NCBI RefSeq assembly: GCF_949987535.1
Contig: NC_080079.1
Location: 2,550,501-2,614,500, forward strand
Direction of reading: 5' to 3'
Origin: Balaenoptera acutorostrata
Lineage: Eukaryota > Chordata > Mammalia > Artiodactyla > Balaenopteridae
DNA length: 64,000 bases
Numbering within the stretch: the first letter of the stretch is position 1; each line of letters opens with the position of its first letter. The position numbers were made by a program, and so were the translations under genes. The notes under the pieces were generated by a model. The model had not been told where the DNA came from and ran no database searches. It worked only from the letters and a program-made list of their open reading frames with translations. This document shows positions 35,530 through 45,938 of the stretch, piece after piece.

Positions 35530-35795
35530 CAACGTTGGGATAAATTTTCAGGCAGGAAAGCTGTGACTGTGCCAGATGCCCCAGCAGGACTGGCCCATAT
35601 TAATCCATCAGTGAATATTTACTGTACATTCTTAAGTATGCGTCCTTAATTTTGCCAATTAACTTCCCAACTGCTACGGTAATGGGCGATGTAAAATCCT
35701 AGAGTAATAAAAATCATTAGACTTATGAGCTCTGTGAAACCCCAGTGGGTGCCTGAACCACTGGGGTTAGGAGTCATTCTGACATCTGTTTATTC
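35530..35795. other. AT-rich unique island, candidate conserved noncoding element
   Basis: Repeat-free stretch with many homeodomain-like TTAATTTTGCCAATTAAC strings near 35,646-35,665. It ends where a truncated L1 has inserted. Function is speculative. Confidence 0.28.
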
Positions 35796-35849
35796 AAAAG
35801 TGCAGTGTGTTCTTAGATCAGTCTCCCAAGGCAAAAGAAATATAAGCAA

Positions 35850-36442
35850 AAATAAACAAATGGGACCTAATCAAACTTAAAAGCTTTTGCACAGCAAAGG
35901 AAACCATCAATAAAATGAAAAGATAACCTACAGAATGGGAGAAAATATTTGCAAACAATGTGACTGACAAGGGGTTAATATCCAAAATATACAAACAGCT
36001 CATAAAACTCAATATTAAAAAAAAGCAATGAAAAACGGGCTTAAGACCCAAACAGACATTTCTCCAAAGAAGACATACAGATGGCCAACTGGCACATGAA
36101 AAGATGCTCAACATCGCTAATTATTAGAGAAATGCACAATGAGGTATCACCTCACACCAGTCAGAATGGCCATCATTAAAAAGCCTACAAATAATAAATG
36201 CTGGAGAGGATGTGGAGAAAAAGGAACCCGCCTACACTGTGGGTGGGAATGTAAATTGGTACAGCCACTACGGAGAACAGTATGGAGGTTCCTTAAAAAA
36301 CTAAAAATAGAACTACCGTATGACCCAGCAATCTCACTCCTGGGCACGTACCTGGAGAAAACTCTAATTCGAAAAGGTACATGCAGCCCAATGTTCACAG
36401 CAGCACTGTTTACAATAGTCAAGATACGGAAGCAACCTTAAC
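35850..36442 (+). pseudogene. L1 ORF2 C-terminal remnant
   Basis: Translations in shifted frames show the ORF2 C-terminal block. One frame from 36139 to 36441 begins [17 protein letters not shown], carries the [10 protein letters not shown] zinc-knuckle-like region and [15 protein letters not shown], and ends in a stop. The N-terminal endonuclease and the reverse-transcriptase catalytic core are absent because of the 5' truncation, so it is inactive. Confidence 0.85.
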
Positions 36443-36521
36443 GTCCATCGACAGATGAACAGATAAAGAAGACATGGTACATGTGTACAATGGGATGTTA
36501 GCCATAAAAAAAGAATGAAAT

Positions 36522-36811
36522 GGGCTTCCCTGGTGGCGCAGTGGTTGAAAGTCTGCCTGCTAATGCAGGGGACACGGGTTCGAGCCCTGGTCTGGGAGGA
36601 TCCCACATGCCGCGGAGCGGCTGGGCCCGTGAGCCACAATTGCTGAGCCTGCGCGTCTGGAGCCTGTGCCCCGTGACGGGAGGGGCCGCGATAGAGAAAG
36701 GCCCGCGCACCGCGATGAAGAGCGGTCCCCGCACCGCGATGAAGAGTGGCCCCCGCTTGCCGCAACTGGAGAAAGCCCTCGCACGAACCGAGGACCCAAC
36801 ACAGCCAAAAA

Positions 36812-36842
<31 letters not shown>

Positions 36843-36859
36843 GAAAATCCTTTAAAAAA
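36522..36859 (+). mobile_element. CHR-type SINE with a 24-bp internal duplication, copy 7
   Basis: Complete SINE flanked by a perfect 16-bp duplication AAAAAAAGAATGAAAT (36506-36521 and 36860-36875). The segment gcaccgcgatgaagagcgg occurs at 36707-36725 and again, with one change, at 36731-36749, a 24-bp tandem duplication in the tRNA-unrelated part. The tail has at least seven AAAT units. Inserted in the L1 at 35809-37301. Confidence 0.95.
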
Positions 36860-37206
36860 AAAAAAAGAATGAAATAATGCCATCTGCAGCAACATGCATG
36901 GACCTAGAGATTATCATACTAAATCAGACAGAGAAAGACAAATATTTTATGATATCACTTATACGTGTTATCTAAAAAATAAAACAAATAAATCTATATA
37001 CAAAACAGAAACAGACTCACAGACACAGAACACAAATTCATGGTTACCAAAGGGGAAAGGAAGCAGGGGAGGATAAATTAGGAGTGTGGGATTAGCACAT
37101 ACACACTACTATACATAAAATAGATAAGCAACAAGGATTTACTGTATACACAGGGAGCTACGTTCAATATCTTGTAATAACCTATAATGGAAGATAATTT
37201 GCAATG

Positions 37207-37229
37207 TATATATATATATATATATATAA
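37207..37229. repeat. (TA)n microsatellite
   Basis: About eleven TA units in the L1 3' UTR. Confidence 0.95.
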
Positions 37230-37311
37230 AACTGAATCACCTTGTTGTACACCTGAAACTAACACAATGTTGTAAATCAACTACACTTCAGTCTAAAAAA
37301 GAGTGCAGTGT

Positions 37312-38490
37312 TTTTGCCGGGTCCCGCCCACGTTGGGGTGCAGAGCAGGTGGGGGACAGTGAATGCTGAGTGCCGTACTGTCACTGAAGGAGATCCGAGC
37401 AGGGGTGCGGGCCCCTGGGCAGGAGGGGAGGCGGCCCACCCGACCGCCGGCCACAGCAGGCTCAGGCCAGGGCCCACGGAAACATTTCATTTCTCCCAAT
37501 AAGCAAGATTCATAACTTCTGCATTCTGTTCGTCTTTATACCAACGTAGTCATAAAGTATAATTGTAGTATGTTTTTATGGAAGAAGGGCCCGCAGAGGC
37601 CAAGGTGCCCGGGACCCAGGGAAGTCCTAATGCAGCCCTTGTGGAAGTGACAGAACCGAACCTGTGAGGGCAGGGGAGGGGCCCCGGTACGGCAGGAGGG
37701 GGGGATGAGTGCACCCATACCAGATGCCTCCCTAGGGTGGCAGAAGGCAGAGGGTGAGAGGGAATGAGACCCCCCCCTGGGGCTGGAGGGCTGGCTCCCG
37801 GGGAGGGTGGGGGGCAGTCAGAGTAGCCCTCAACAAGGGCACCCTGGGAGGGCTTGGAGATGAGAGTATCCTCCCACCATCTCGCCCTGGGTCTCCAGGG
37901 ACCCCTGACACAGCAGGAGCACGGACCCCGCCATCACCACCCACAGACCCCACCCTCGTGCCTCCAGACCCCCACGTCGGTTCAGCAACCCCCCAGGAGT
38001 CACAGCAAAGCCCCTCCAGCTCGGCCACTCGGGGCCACAGGCTGGATGTAAAGGGAGGGAACTGTCCACACGAATACTCTTGTATTACCCCACGTCAACC
38101 TAAAGCCCAGCCAAGCCCACGCGGGGGCAGGGTGAGAGCCAGCCCGACCAGGACCAAGCTCTGGAAGGCAGGGCCCGCCCCCCACTGCCGCAGGGCCCCC
38201 CAGCTCGCCCGGCTGAGGCCATCAAATGGACTAAAGGACAGAGCCGCCAGAGCAACGCAGCCGTGGTGGACGTCCGGGTCCCCGGCCCTGACCACCCCTT
38301 TCCCTCAAACGCCTCCACGGGCTTCCCTGGCCTGTGCAGCAAGCCCTCTCGGCGTCCCCACTTTCACACACTCAGCCCAGGCGACGCTCCCAGCCTAAGA
38401 AAGCCCATCTCCTTCTCGTCCTTCAGCCATGAAACTACTGACAGCGCCCAGACTCCGGGGGTGCCCTTGAGTCCATAACTTTGTGTGCAT
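37312..38490. other. GC-rich unique sequence
   Basis: No gene recognised. A 214-codon + strand frame at 37754-38398 is Pro/Ser/Arg rich, lacks a recognisable domain and overlaps equally long frames on the other strand, so it is not called. Confidence 0.4.
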
Positions 38491-38494
38491 CTTG

Positions 38495-38951
38495 GGTGAT
38501 GCAGTGGCAACAGAGTGGCCTCAAAAGATGTGGTCACGTCCTAACCCCCAGCACCCGTGGATTCAACCTTGTATGGAAACAGAATCTTTGCAGATGTAAT
38601 TGAATCAAGGAACTCAAGAAGAGACCATCCTGGATTATCCTGGTGGGCCCTAAATCCAATGACAAGTGTCCTTTTAAGAGTCCGAAAAAGAAAGACGGAG
38701 GGAAGACGGTCATGTGAAGACAGAAGCAGAGACGGGAGCAACATGGCCACAAACAGGGAACACCTGGAGCCACCAGACTCGGAAGAGGCAAGAAAAGCTG
38801 CCGACCCCCCAGAGCCTCTGGAGGGAGCACGGCCCTGCCGACACCTTGATTTCAGACTTCCGGCCTCCAGACTGTGAGAGGATGAACTCCTGGTGCTTTA
38901 AGCCTCCCAGTCTGTGGTCATTTGTTACAGCAGCCCAGGAAACTCACACAG
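38495..38951 (+). repeat. MLT1-type LTR (ERVL-MaLR)
   Basis: Landmarks in order: 'tcctaacccccagcacccgt', 'aaacagaatctttgcagatg', 'gtgggccctaaatccaatga', 'tgtccttttaagagtcc', 'cacggccctgccgacacctt' and 'gcctcccagtctgtggtcat' followed by ttgttacagcagccc. The 5' edge is approximate. 38,952-39,170 is unannotated. Confidence 0.82.
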
Positions 38952-39170
38952 CTGACAAACATCCAGTGTGGCCAGCAGGAAAACAAATAGCAGTTGTTAT
39001 GTTCCTGCCCTGACAGCACACCTGCGAAAAGGACTACACAAAAGCAGACAGTATAAAAACCTGTTTCTACTGAGCCACCGGGGGAAATATTACTGGTCCT
39101 GGAGAACACTCGAGCAGGTGGGGGAAAGGAAGGAGTCCTGGCCAAAGCAGAGGGATCTGAAAACTCAGAC

Positions 39171-39788
39171 TGTAACCGAGCAGGACCCTGTGGGGCCTTC
39201 CCAGGACACACACCCCCTCCATGTCCTCCACGTGCCTCTTGTCTTTAGAAAAACTTCAGCCTCCTAGGCCTTCCCTAAGTTCCAAAGAATAAATTTAATC
39301 AGAGAAGTGAGAAAATGCAGAAAGAAAGGAGAACAGTCAAGCAAGACAAAATACTAGTTAGCCATTAAACCATGTCAAGGGCCTTTAGTTCCTCTTCAAG
39401 GGCTATAGATATTATTCTGAGCTACGTCCTTGAGCTCTTTTGCAGATACTGAAGCCCCCGCCAGGTGGAAGAAGTTAACTGCTGAGCACAAGCACACAGA
39501 CCCCAGACCCATTGGAACCAGAAGGTGGATGATGGTGACTCCCGAAGACCTCACCACCAGCCAATCAGAAGAATGTGCCCGAGCTGATCACACACCCCAC
39601 AACGCCCCCCTGTCTTGAAAAACCTTTTCCTGAAAGCCTTCGGGGAGTTCAGGCCTTTTGAGCACTACCTGCCTGGACTCCTTGCTTGGCCCTGCAATAA
39701 ACGCTGCACTTTCCTTCCCCACCACCCGGGGTCAGTAGATTGGCTTTACTGCGGATGGGCGAGAGGACCTGAGTTTGGTTTGGTAACA
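39171..39788 (+). mobile_element. Solo LTR, family 1 copy D (best-preserved)
   Basis: Begins TGTAACCGAGCAGGACCC and ends ...TTGGTAACA, so it has canonical TG...CA ends. A perfect 4-bp target duplication AGAC lies at 39167-39170 and 39789-39792, the size typical of gammaretrovirus-like (ERV1) elements. It has CCAATCAG near 39,561 and AATAAA at 39696-39701. No viral coding sequence flanks it, so it is a solo LTR left by recombination between two LTRs. Confidence 0.88.
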
Positions 39789-40440
39789 AGACCTCTGTGG
39801 GTAGAATGGGAGGGTGCATTCTCAAAGCCGACACTGAACATTCAGAATCGCTTATTCTAGGGAAGGGTTTCCATATCCACAAGACAGGCCTATCACAGCC
39901 AATGAACTGCAGACCAGCAAGCATTTAAAATAACCTGAAATCACAAGATGTGGACAGAGCCTGGTTCTCTGGAATCCGGAACCGGCAAGGGGAGGAGGGG
40001 CAGGGGTTACTCTGTGTGTTGGCCCTGCCCCCTGCTGTGTTTCCCATCGCCGCCAGAGACACAGGGCCAGCTCAACATCAGCAACAGTCAGGCACGCACC
40101 TCCCCCCGCAGCTCTCTCCATGAAACACACACAGTCTTCCGTGATTCCACTGGTTTCAGGCTCTGTTACCTTTTCGCAGCAACAAATTTCTATTTTTTTT
40201 GTAAACTGTGAATGATTTCAAGCAACAGCAATGATAAAATATACATGAACATTATTGTGCACGGTTTTTTAGCTAGAAAAATTTCCTCGTAGTTAGAATA
40301 ACTGCTTCAAAGGGTTGTATAGCTGGGAGCCATTTGATTAGGTTATAACACAAGAGAAACAACATTTGCAGAAAGCACAAATCTGATCACCATGTCTGGA
40401 CCAGGAAAAGCACTGTATTAACCAACAAAGAAATGAGACA
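39789..40440. other. Unannotated sequence, possible old LINE patch
   Basis: 40,180-40,350 is AT-rich and vaguely resembles antisense old LINE sequence. No gene recognised. Confidence 0.3.
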
Positions 40441-40800
40441 TCTGGGCCCCGGACACCTACCTGAAGCCACAAGTGTCCACACAATGAAGAGGCAGTGTCC
40501 TCGCACCAAAATCACTGCCAGAACCAGGCCCTGAGCCCCACGCCTGGCTGAACACAGTTGCCCTGCCCAGGGGTACAGATGTCCCCTGCCTGCCAGGGGA
40601 CAATTCTGAGAGCCATCAGGCTCCAGAGCTCCCTGTGGGCTTGTCTGTGGCCTCTGTTGTAGCTGCGTCAGTGTCCAGCTCCTCCCTCTGCCCCGCCTTC
40701 CCTCGCGCCCTTACCGGCATCGCTCTGAGGCCCCCGAGATAAACGTCCTACACAGAAGTCTGCGTCTCAGAGTCTGATTCCCGGGAACTGGACCAGACCT
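40440..40800 (+). repeat. Possible LTR-like repeat
   Basis: The right part, with 'gataaacgtcctacacagaa' and 'gcgtctcagagtctgattcc', resembles the polyadenylation/U5 end of an old LTR. The left boundary is undefined. 40,801-41,495 has no recognised feature. Confidence 0.35.
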
Positions 40801-41499
40801 GGCTCAGCACCCTCCTGTTCCCATTTCAAGGATTGTGTTCCCTCCTCAGTCTCCCTGAGAATTCTGAACCTTCCCACCTTCAAGTTCCTTTCAGACGGTT
40901 ATTATTTCTATTTCCCTGGGTGTGCATTCTCCCATGTGTGTTATCTCCTGATTGTTCCTTGAGTCTCTTCCTGGGATTTATCATTCTGATTGCAACTTGT
41001 GCCGTGGACGTTTTCCCTCTTACCTGCTTTTGCAGTTGCCTCAGCCTGGCCTGCAGGTTGCGTGGTTAAAAGCAGATCTCACAACAAGCATTCAGGGCCT
41101 GAGAACCCTTGGGTCCACTTCTCCATCTGGTCCCCACCTCCCCTGAATACGCTGCTTCAGCCTCTGCTCACCCCGGGCCTTCTCTCCACCCCTGGGCCTG
41201 GGTTCTTTCCTCTTCCTTTTGAACATGTCTTCTTTTGTTTATTTTTTTTAACAGTTTACTTATCACACATCTGAGTCAGGAACAGAGAAGAGAGGACTAT
41301 GCCTGGATCCACCCTGCCCCATCTTGGCTTGGAAGTCCAGCCCAGTTCTTCTGTAGACAAATCTGCATGTTCAAAGGTCCTTCTGCATTTTGAGCCTAAA
41401 TCAGCCTCCTCTAAGTTGTATCAGTTAGTCTTATCTCCACCCTCTGGAGCCACTTAGAAAAGGTTCATTCTTCTTGTGTGGGATGTCCTTCCAATAGGT

Positions 41500-41616
41500 G
41501 GTCCCTGATGGTGGTGCCTGATGGCGGTCCCTGATGGTGGTCCCTGCTAGTGGTCCCTGATGATGGTCTCTAATGGTGGTCCTGATAATGGTCCCTGATC
41601 GTGGCCCCTGATGGTG
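41500..41616 (+). repeat. 13-bp minisatellite
   Basis: About nine tandem imperfect copies of GGTCCCTGATGGT, one of them 12 bp. Variants include ggtccctgctagt and ggtctctaatggt. Not a CRISPR array: there are no spacers and the units abut. Confidence 0.93.
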
Positions 41617-41622
41617 GTCCCC

Positions 41623-41960
41623 ATGCTTTTCAGGCTGAAAATTCCTGCTGCCTAAAACACAGTTTTTAAATCCTTTGCCAGCCTGGAAACCCTTCCCTGG
41701 AGGCACTCCCATTGGTCAATTAATATTTAGTTCTCAATATAATTTTAATATAATTCTCACCATTTTGTTCTGCCATTAACAAGTCTATTTAGACTCCTAA
41801 TTTCACTGCCAAAATTCTTCCAAGAGCAAAGAGGTATGCACCCACAGCCTAGCAATCCCCTATAGGACGTCACTAACAGATGGCCAGCCTGCCCCATTGG
41901 AATATCTCAGAGATGGAGCACCAAATCACCAGGGCAGACTCTTGGACCACCGGGCAGACA
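41623..41960. other. Unannotated sequence
   Basis: No gene or repeat recognised. Confidence 0.4.
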
Positions 41961-42480
41961 CTGAATGTGTTAGTGTTTCTTTCACTGAATCCAAATCTTC
42001 CTCCAAATGAAAGATGAATGTACAGGGACATCTGATACAACATTCTTTCTAAATGAAATATGGGGGTGGGGAGGATGCGGGCCAGACACCTAAATGTCCA
42101 TCAAGTAAGGGAGTGATTTAAAAATTGAGGTAGCTTATGCCATGGAAAAGACAAAATTTGTGAATGTTGACATCGTATGTCAAATGACGCAAGCATGTCC
42201 AGGATATGCTGCTATATATGCAGTGTAATGAATGTTGAGGGATCTCAATGATATAAACGTGTATGATGGATCCCTACTTGGAAACACCTAGAAAACAGAT
42301 CTAGGAAGCTACCTGCCAACGGCTGACAGTGGTTCCCCCTCCGGAAGGTGCAGACAAAGCATGAAGCAGATTTGCACTTTGCGTTACAACTAATCACTTC
42401 TACATTGTTGGAACTTCTAAGTGAGTATGTATTACTTTTGTAATTTATAAAGGAAAAGAAAAACACATTCTCCAAAACCA
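41960..42480 (+). repeat. Old L1M 3' fragment
   Basis: Sense old LINE: 'cacctaaatgtccatcaagt', 'gcttatgccatggaaaagac', 'ggctgacagtggttccccct' and 'gtatgtattacttttgtaat'. No open frame. Ancient. Confidence 0.6.
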
Positions 42481-42519
42481 CGTGCAGGTGAATAAGGGTT
42501 CTAGCAGCCCACACGACTG

Positions 42520-42690
42520 TTTGCTGCCTGCTAAGAGGCCACGTGCCCGCACTAACTGAGCCTCAAAGCAGCCACTGTCACCACCTCCTGTAACAGATGG
42601 GAAGGCAGAAGCACAGAGAGGTCAAGTAATTTGTGCAGGCCACACAGCAAGAACAGTGCTGGGCCAGAATGCCCATCCAGGTCCAACCCA
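42520..42690 (-). repeat. MIR SINE, antisense
   Basis: Order 'cctcctgtaacagatgggaa', 'gcacagagaggtcaagtaat' and 'tgtgcaggccacacagcaag' matches reverse-complement MIR. Confidence 0.85.
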
Positions 42691-42989
42691 GAGGCTGCTC
42701 ACCCAACCCCTGCCCTGCCGAGGGCTTCTGCAGCCTGAACTTGTGCTGACGACTTTTGGGTACAAGGGGCTGTCGAGTGTCCAAAGCAGCTACCCTCCCT
42801 CATGGACTGTCCCCAGTGCCCCAGCTGGCACACGTCTACCCTGATCCTACAGGGGCCTGAGGGCCAGGATGACCGTGCCTCATTCACCTTTGCTCCTGAA
42901 ACCACCACGGTGCCTAACAGTAGAAAACATTCAACAAACTCACATTCTAGGATGTTCTAAAATGCATTCCATGTATTCACTGATATGCA

Positions 42990-43490
42990 TTATATGTTAA
43001 GCCCAATATTTAGAATTTCTGTGGTTCCCGAATTTTTGGTTTATTAGGTATATGGCTTGGATCAAGATTCTAAATTCTTTTAAGTGTCAGTTTCCTCATC
43101 TTTCGAATAAAAACAATACCTCACAGGGTTGTTCTGAGGATTAAATGAGAATTAAATGTATGTGACAGGGTAAGAGAGTGTCATGGACATATATACACTA
43201 CCAAATGTAAAATAGATAACTAGTGGGAAGCAGCCGCATAGCACAGGGAGATCAGCTCGGTGCTTTGTGACCACCTAGAGGGGTGGGATGGGGAGGGTGG
43301 GAGGGAGGGAGATGCAAGAGGGAAGAGAAATGGGAACATATTGTATATGTATAACTGATTCACTTTGTTATAAAGCAGAAGCTAACACACTATTGTAAGG
43401 CAATTATACTTCAATAAAGATGTTTGAAAAAAAAAAATGTATGAGAAGACTGAGCACAGTGCCGGCCACACAAGAGCATCTGAATATTCA
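42990..43490 (+). repeat. MIR SINE, split by an L1
   Basis: Sense MIR sequence 'gtgtcagtttcctcatcttt', 'acctcacagggttgttctga' and 'ggattaaatgagaattaaat' is interrupted at 43163. After the L1 it resumes with 'agaagactgagcacagtgcc' near 43,444. The L1 lies exactly between the two MIR parts. Confidence 0.85.
43163..43434 (+). mobile_element. L1 3'-UTR insertion (artiodactyl type)
   Basis: A 272-bp 5'-truncated L1 end: 'atggacatatatacactacc', 'aagcagccgcatagcacagg', 'gattcactttgttataaagc', and AATAAA then poly-A. A perfect duplication AAATGTATG lies at 43154-43162 and 43435-43443. It splits a MIR. Confidence 0.93.
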
Positions 43491-43499
43491 GCCTAAGTA

Positions 43500-44061
43500 T
43501 TTATGCATTTACTACAGTCACACCTCTGTTGCCTGGACTGGGGTGGGAGGTGTCGGTACCTCAGGAAGAATCACTGCCATTTAGTGACATATCAGGACCT
43601 GAAGCTCTTCTCCCCCAAAGCAGCCCTGGCCACGCAAGGGCAGGGCCGATCACATCGCCCACCTGTGCTGATACACCAGAACTTCTCAGGACCAGTGATG
43701 TTCCCTCTAGAAGCTTCCTCTTGCTGGCAAACATCTATCACATCTGCGTTGCCCACCCTGACGCAAGATGAGGGTGACCCTGCCTGGAAACCCTGGCTTC
43801 CACCCACCGGGCTCAGAACCCCTGCCAGGCGGGGGCGAGTGTGTGGGCCCTTCATAACAACCTCTCCATGAAAATTCGACATTCCCACTCATAGCAAAGC
43901 GCCTTCTCAGGTGAACGTGGCTTCTGCACAGAATATTCCCGATGCTTTTATAAATCTTGCATCTGGCTGGCTGAGTTAATTAACAGAATGAAAATAATGG
44001 GAAAGACAGAATGAGCTAAGCTGCTCACCAAGGCAGCGGCAAGAGGAAAATAAAGCCCCTC
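43500..44061. other. Unannotated unique sequence
   Basis: No gene or repeat recognised. Confidence 0.4.
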
Positions 44062-44119
44062 AAAATTCTGAGTCAGATAAATCACAGCAAGATCCTTTTT
44101 TGACCCACCTCCTAGAGAA

Positions 44120-44950
44120 ATGGAAATAAAAACAAAAATAAACAAATTGAACCTAATGAAACTTAAAAGCTTTTGCACAGCAAAGGAAACCATAAACAAG
44201 ACGAAAATACAGCCCTCAGAATGGGAGAAAATATTTGCAAACAAAACAACTGACAAAGGATTAATCTCTAAAATATATAAGCAGCTCATGCAGCTCAATA
44301 TCAAAAAAACAAACAACCCAATCCAAAATGGGCAGAAGACCTAAATAGACATTTCTCCAAAGAAGATATACAGACTGCCAACAAACACATGAAAAGATGC
44401 TCGACATCACTAATCATTAGAGAAATGGAAATCAAAACTACAATGAGGTATCACCTCACACCAGTCAGAATGGCCATCATCAAAAAATCTACAAATAAAT
44501 GCTGGAGAGGGTGTGGAGAAAAGGAAACCCTCTTGCACTGCTGGTGGGAATGTAAATTGATACAACCACTATGGAGAACAGTATGGCGGTTCCTTAAAAA
44601 ACTAAAAATAGAACTACCATATGACCCAGCAATCATATGGTAGTTTCCCACTACTGGGCATGTACCCTGAGAAAACTATAATTCAAAAAGAGTCATGTAT
44701 CACAATGTTCACTGCAGCACTGTTTACAATAGCCAGGACATGGAAGCAACCTAAGCGTCCATCGACAGATGAATGGATAAAGAAGATATGGCATATATAT
44801 ACAATAGAATATTACTCAGCCATAAAAAGAAACAAAATTGAGTTATTTGTAGTGAGATGGATGGACCTAGAGTCTGTCATACAGAGTGAAGTAAGTCAGA
44901 AAGAGAAAAACAAATACCATATGCTAACACAAATATATGGATTTTTTTAA
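44120..44950 (+). pseudogene. L1 ORF2 C-terminal remnant
   Basis: Three successive frames cover the ORF2 C-terminus: 44120-44344, 44389-44643 (ends PYDPAIIW then stop) and 44621-44950 (has TIEYYSAIKRN and WMDLESVIQSEVSQKEKN). The switch near 44,630 is caused by a small snap-back duplication. The endonuclease and catalytic reverse-transcriptase parts are missing, so it is inactive. Confidence 0.88.
44613..44644. repeat. Perfect 12-bp inverted repeat with 8-base loop
   Basis: Arms ACTACCATATGA (44613-44624) and TCATATGGTAGT (44633-44644) around the loop CCCAGCAA. The second arm interrupts the usual L1 sequence at this point and breaks the ORF2 reading frame, so it looks like a templated inverted duplication. 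Confidence 0.9.
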
Positions 44951-45326
44951 AAAATGGTTCTGATGAACCTAGGGGCAGGACAGGAATAAAGACACAGACA
45001 TAGAGAATGAACTTGAGGACACGGGGATGGGGAAGGGTAACCTGGGACAAAGTGACAGAGTAACATTGACATATATACACTACCAAATGTAAAATAGCTA
45101 GCTAGTGGGAAGCAGCCGCATAGCACAGGGAGATCAGCTCAGTGCTTTGTGACCACCTAGAGGGGTGGGATAAGGAGGGTGGGAGGGAGACGCAAGAGGG
45201 AGGGGATATGGGGATATATGTATACGTATAGCTGATTCACTTTGTTATACAGCAGAAACTAACACACCATTGTAAAGCAATTATACTCCAATAAAGATGT
45301 TAAAAAATAAAAAATTCTGAGTCAGA

Positions 45327-45784
45327 CTTGAGAGGGCCTGTTTATCAGCACCTGATTCAATACCCAGCTCCTTGGGAAAATAAATTCCCATCCTTCTTTC
45401 CTCAACTAGACCAATAAAGTGTTACTTAAGTGTTTTCCCCTTAAAAGTTCTCCTAATTCCTCACGCTCAGTTCTTGAAACCAAATGTCTACATTTAGCAG
45501 CTTGACTAGGCAGAGACAGAGGTTTTAAATTCTTTGTCCTTTTCCTTTTCCACTCCCTCTCCCATGGGCTCCCCCTTCCGACCCTCCCCCCTCTGTCCGT
45601 GGTGCTGGAGGGGAACTGACAGAAGAGGGTCTGGTGTACAGCCAAGCTCCTCCCCTGACCAGCTGGGGGTGTGAGCCCCAAACGGGGAAAGTAGGACAAA
45701 CAAATGCTCAAGACCCCTTATCTCCTGATTGTCCCTGGGGCTCACGTGCCCCTCAGGCTCAGGGAGGCCTGTGGTTGAAGGGAG
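45327..45784. other. Unannotated sequence
   Basis: No gene or repeat recognised. Confidence 0.4.
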
Positions 45785-45934
45785 AGAGTTGGGGTTTGGG
45801 CTCAGATCCCCGCCCTCTGCCCTGTGCCTCTCCTGACCTCTCTGAACCTGTTCCCTGTCTGCAGAAGAGAGTCATGGTTAGCACTCTGTTTTGCTGCGAG
45901 AAGAAGTGCATGTAAAATGCCTGGCTCCGAGCCC
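45785..45934 (+). repeat. MIR SINE
   Basis: Sense MIR: 'gggctcagatccccgccctc', 'ctgacctctctgaacctgtt' and 'gcatgtaaaatgcctggctc'. LTR copy E begins immediately after. Confidence 0.65.
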
Positions 45935-45938
45935 CTCC

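Larger units (their letters stand above)
35809..37301 (+). mobile_element. 5'-truncated L1 carrying a nested SINE
   Basis: The L1 3' third begins in the ORF2 C-terminal region and runs through the 3' UTR (catacacactactatacataa; accttgttgtacacctgaaa) to an A-rich end. Flanked by AGTGCAGTGT at 35799-35808 and 37302-37311. A CHR SINE (36522-36859) is nested inside, so the L1 is older than that SINE. Also contains a TA microsatellite. Confidence 0.9.
44078..45310 (+). mobile_element. 5'-truncated L1, well preserved
   Basis: 1,233-bp L1 3' end. It begins in the ORF2 C-terminal region and ends with AATAAAGATGTTAAAAAATA at 45290-45309. A perfect 16-bp target duplication AAAATTCTGAGTCAGA lies at 44062-44077 and 45311-45326. 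The perfect long duplication and low divergence of the 3' UTR from 43163-43434 suggest a fairly recent insertion. Confidence 0.95.

Noticed and set aside
41500..41616. CRISPR-like array
   Set aside because: Units are 13 bp and contiguous with no spacers, and the DNA is clearly mammalian.
44120..44950. Active L1 reverse transcriptase
   Set aside because: 5'-truncated: endonuclease and catalytic core are missing and the remaining C-terminus has stops and a frameshift.
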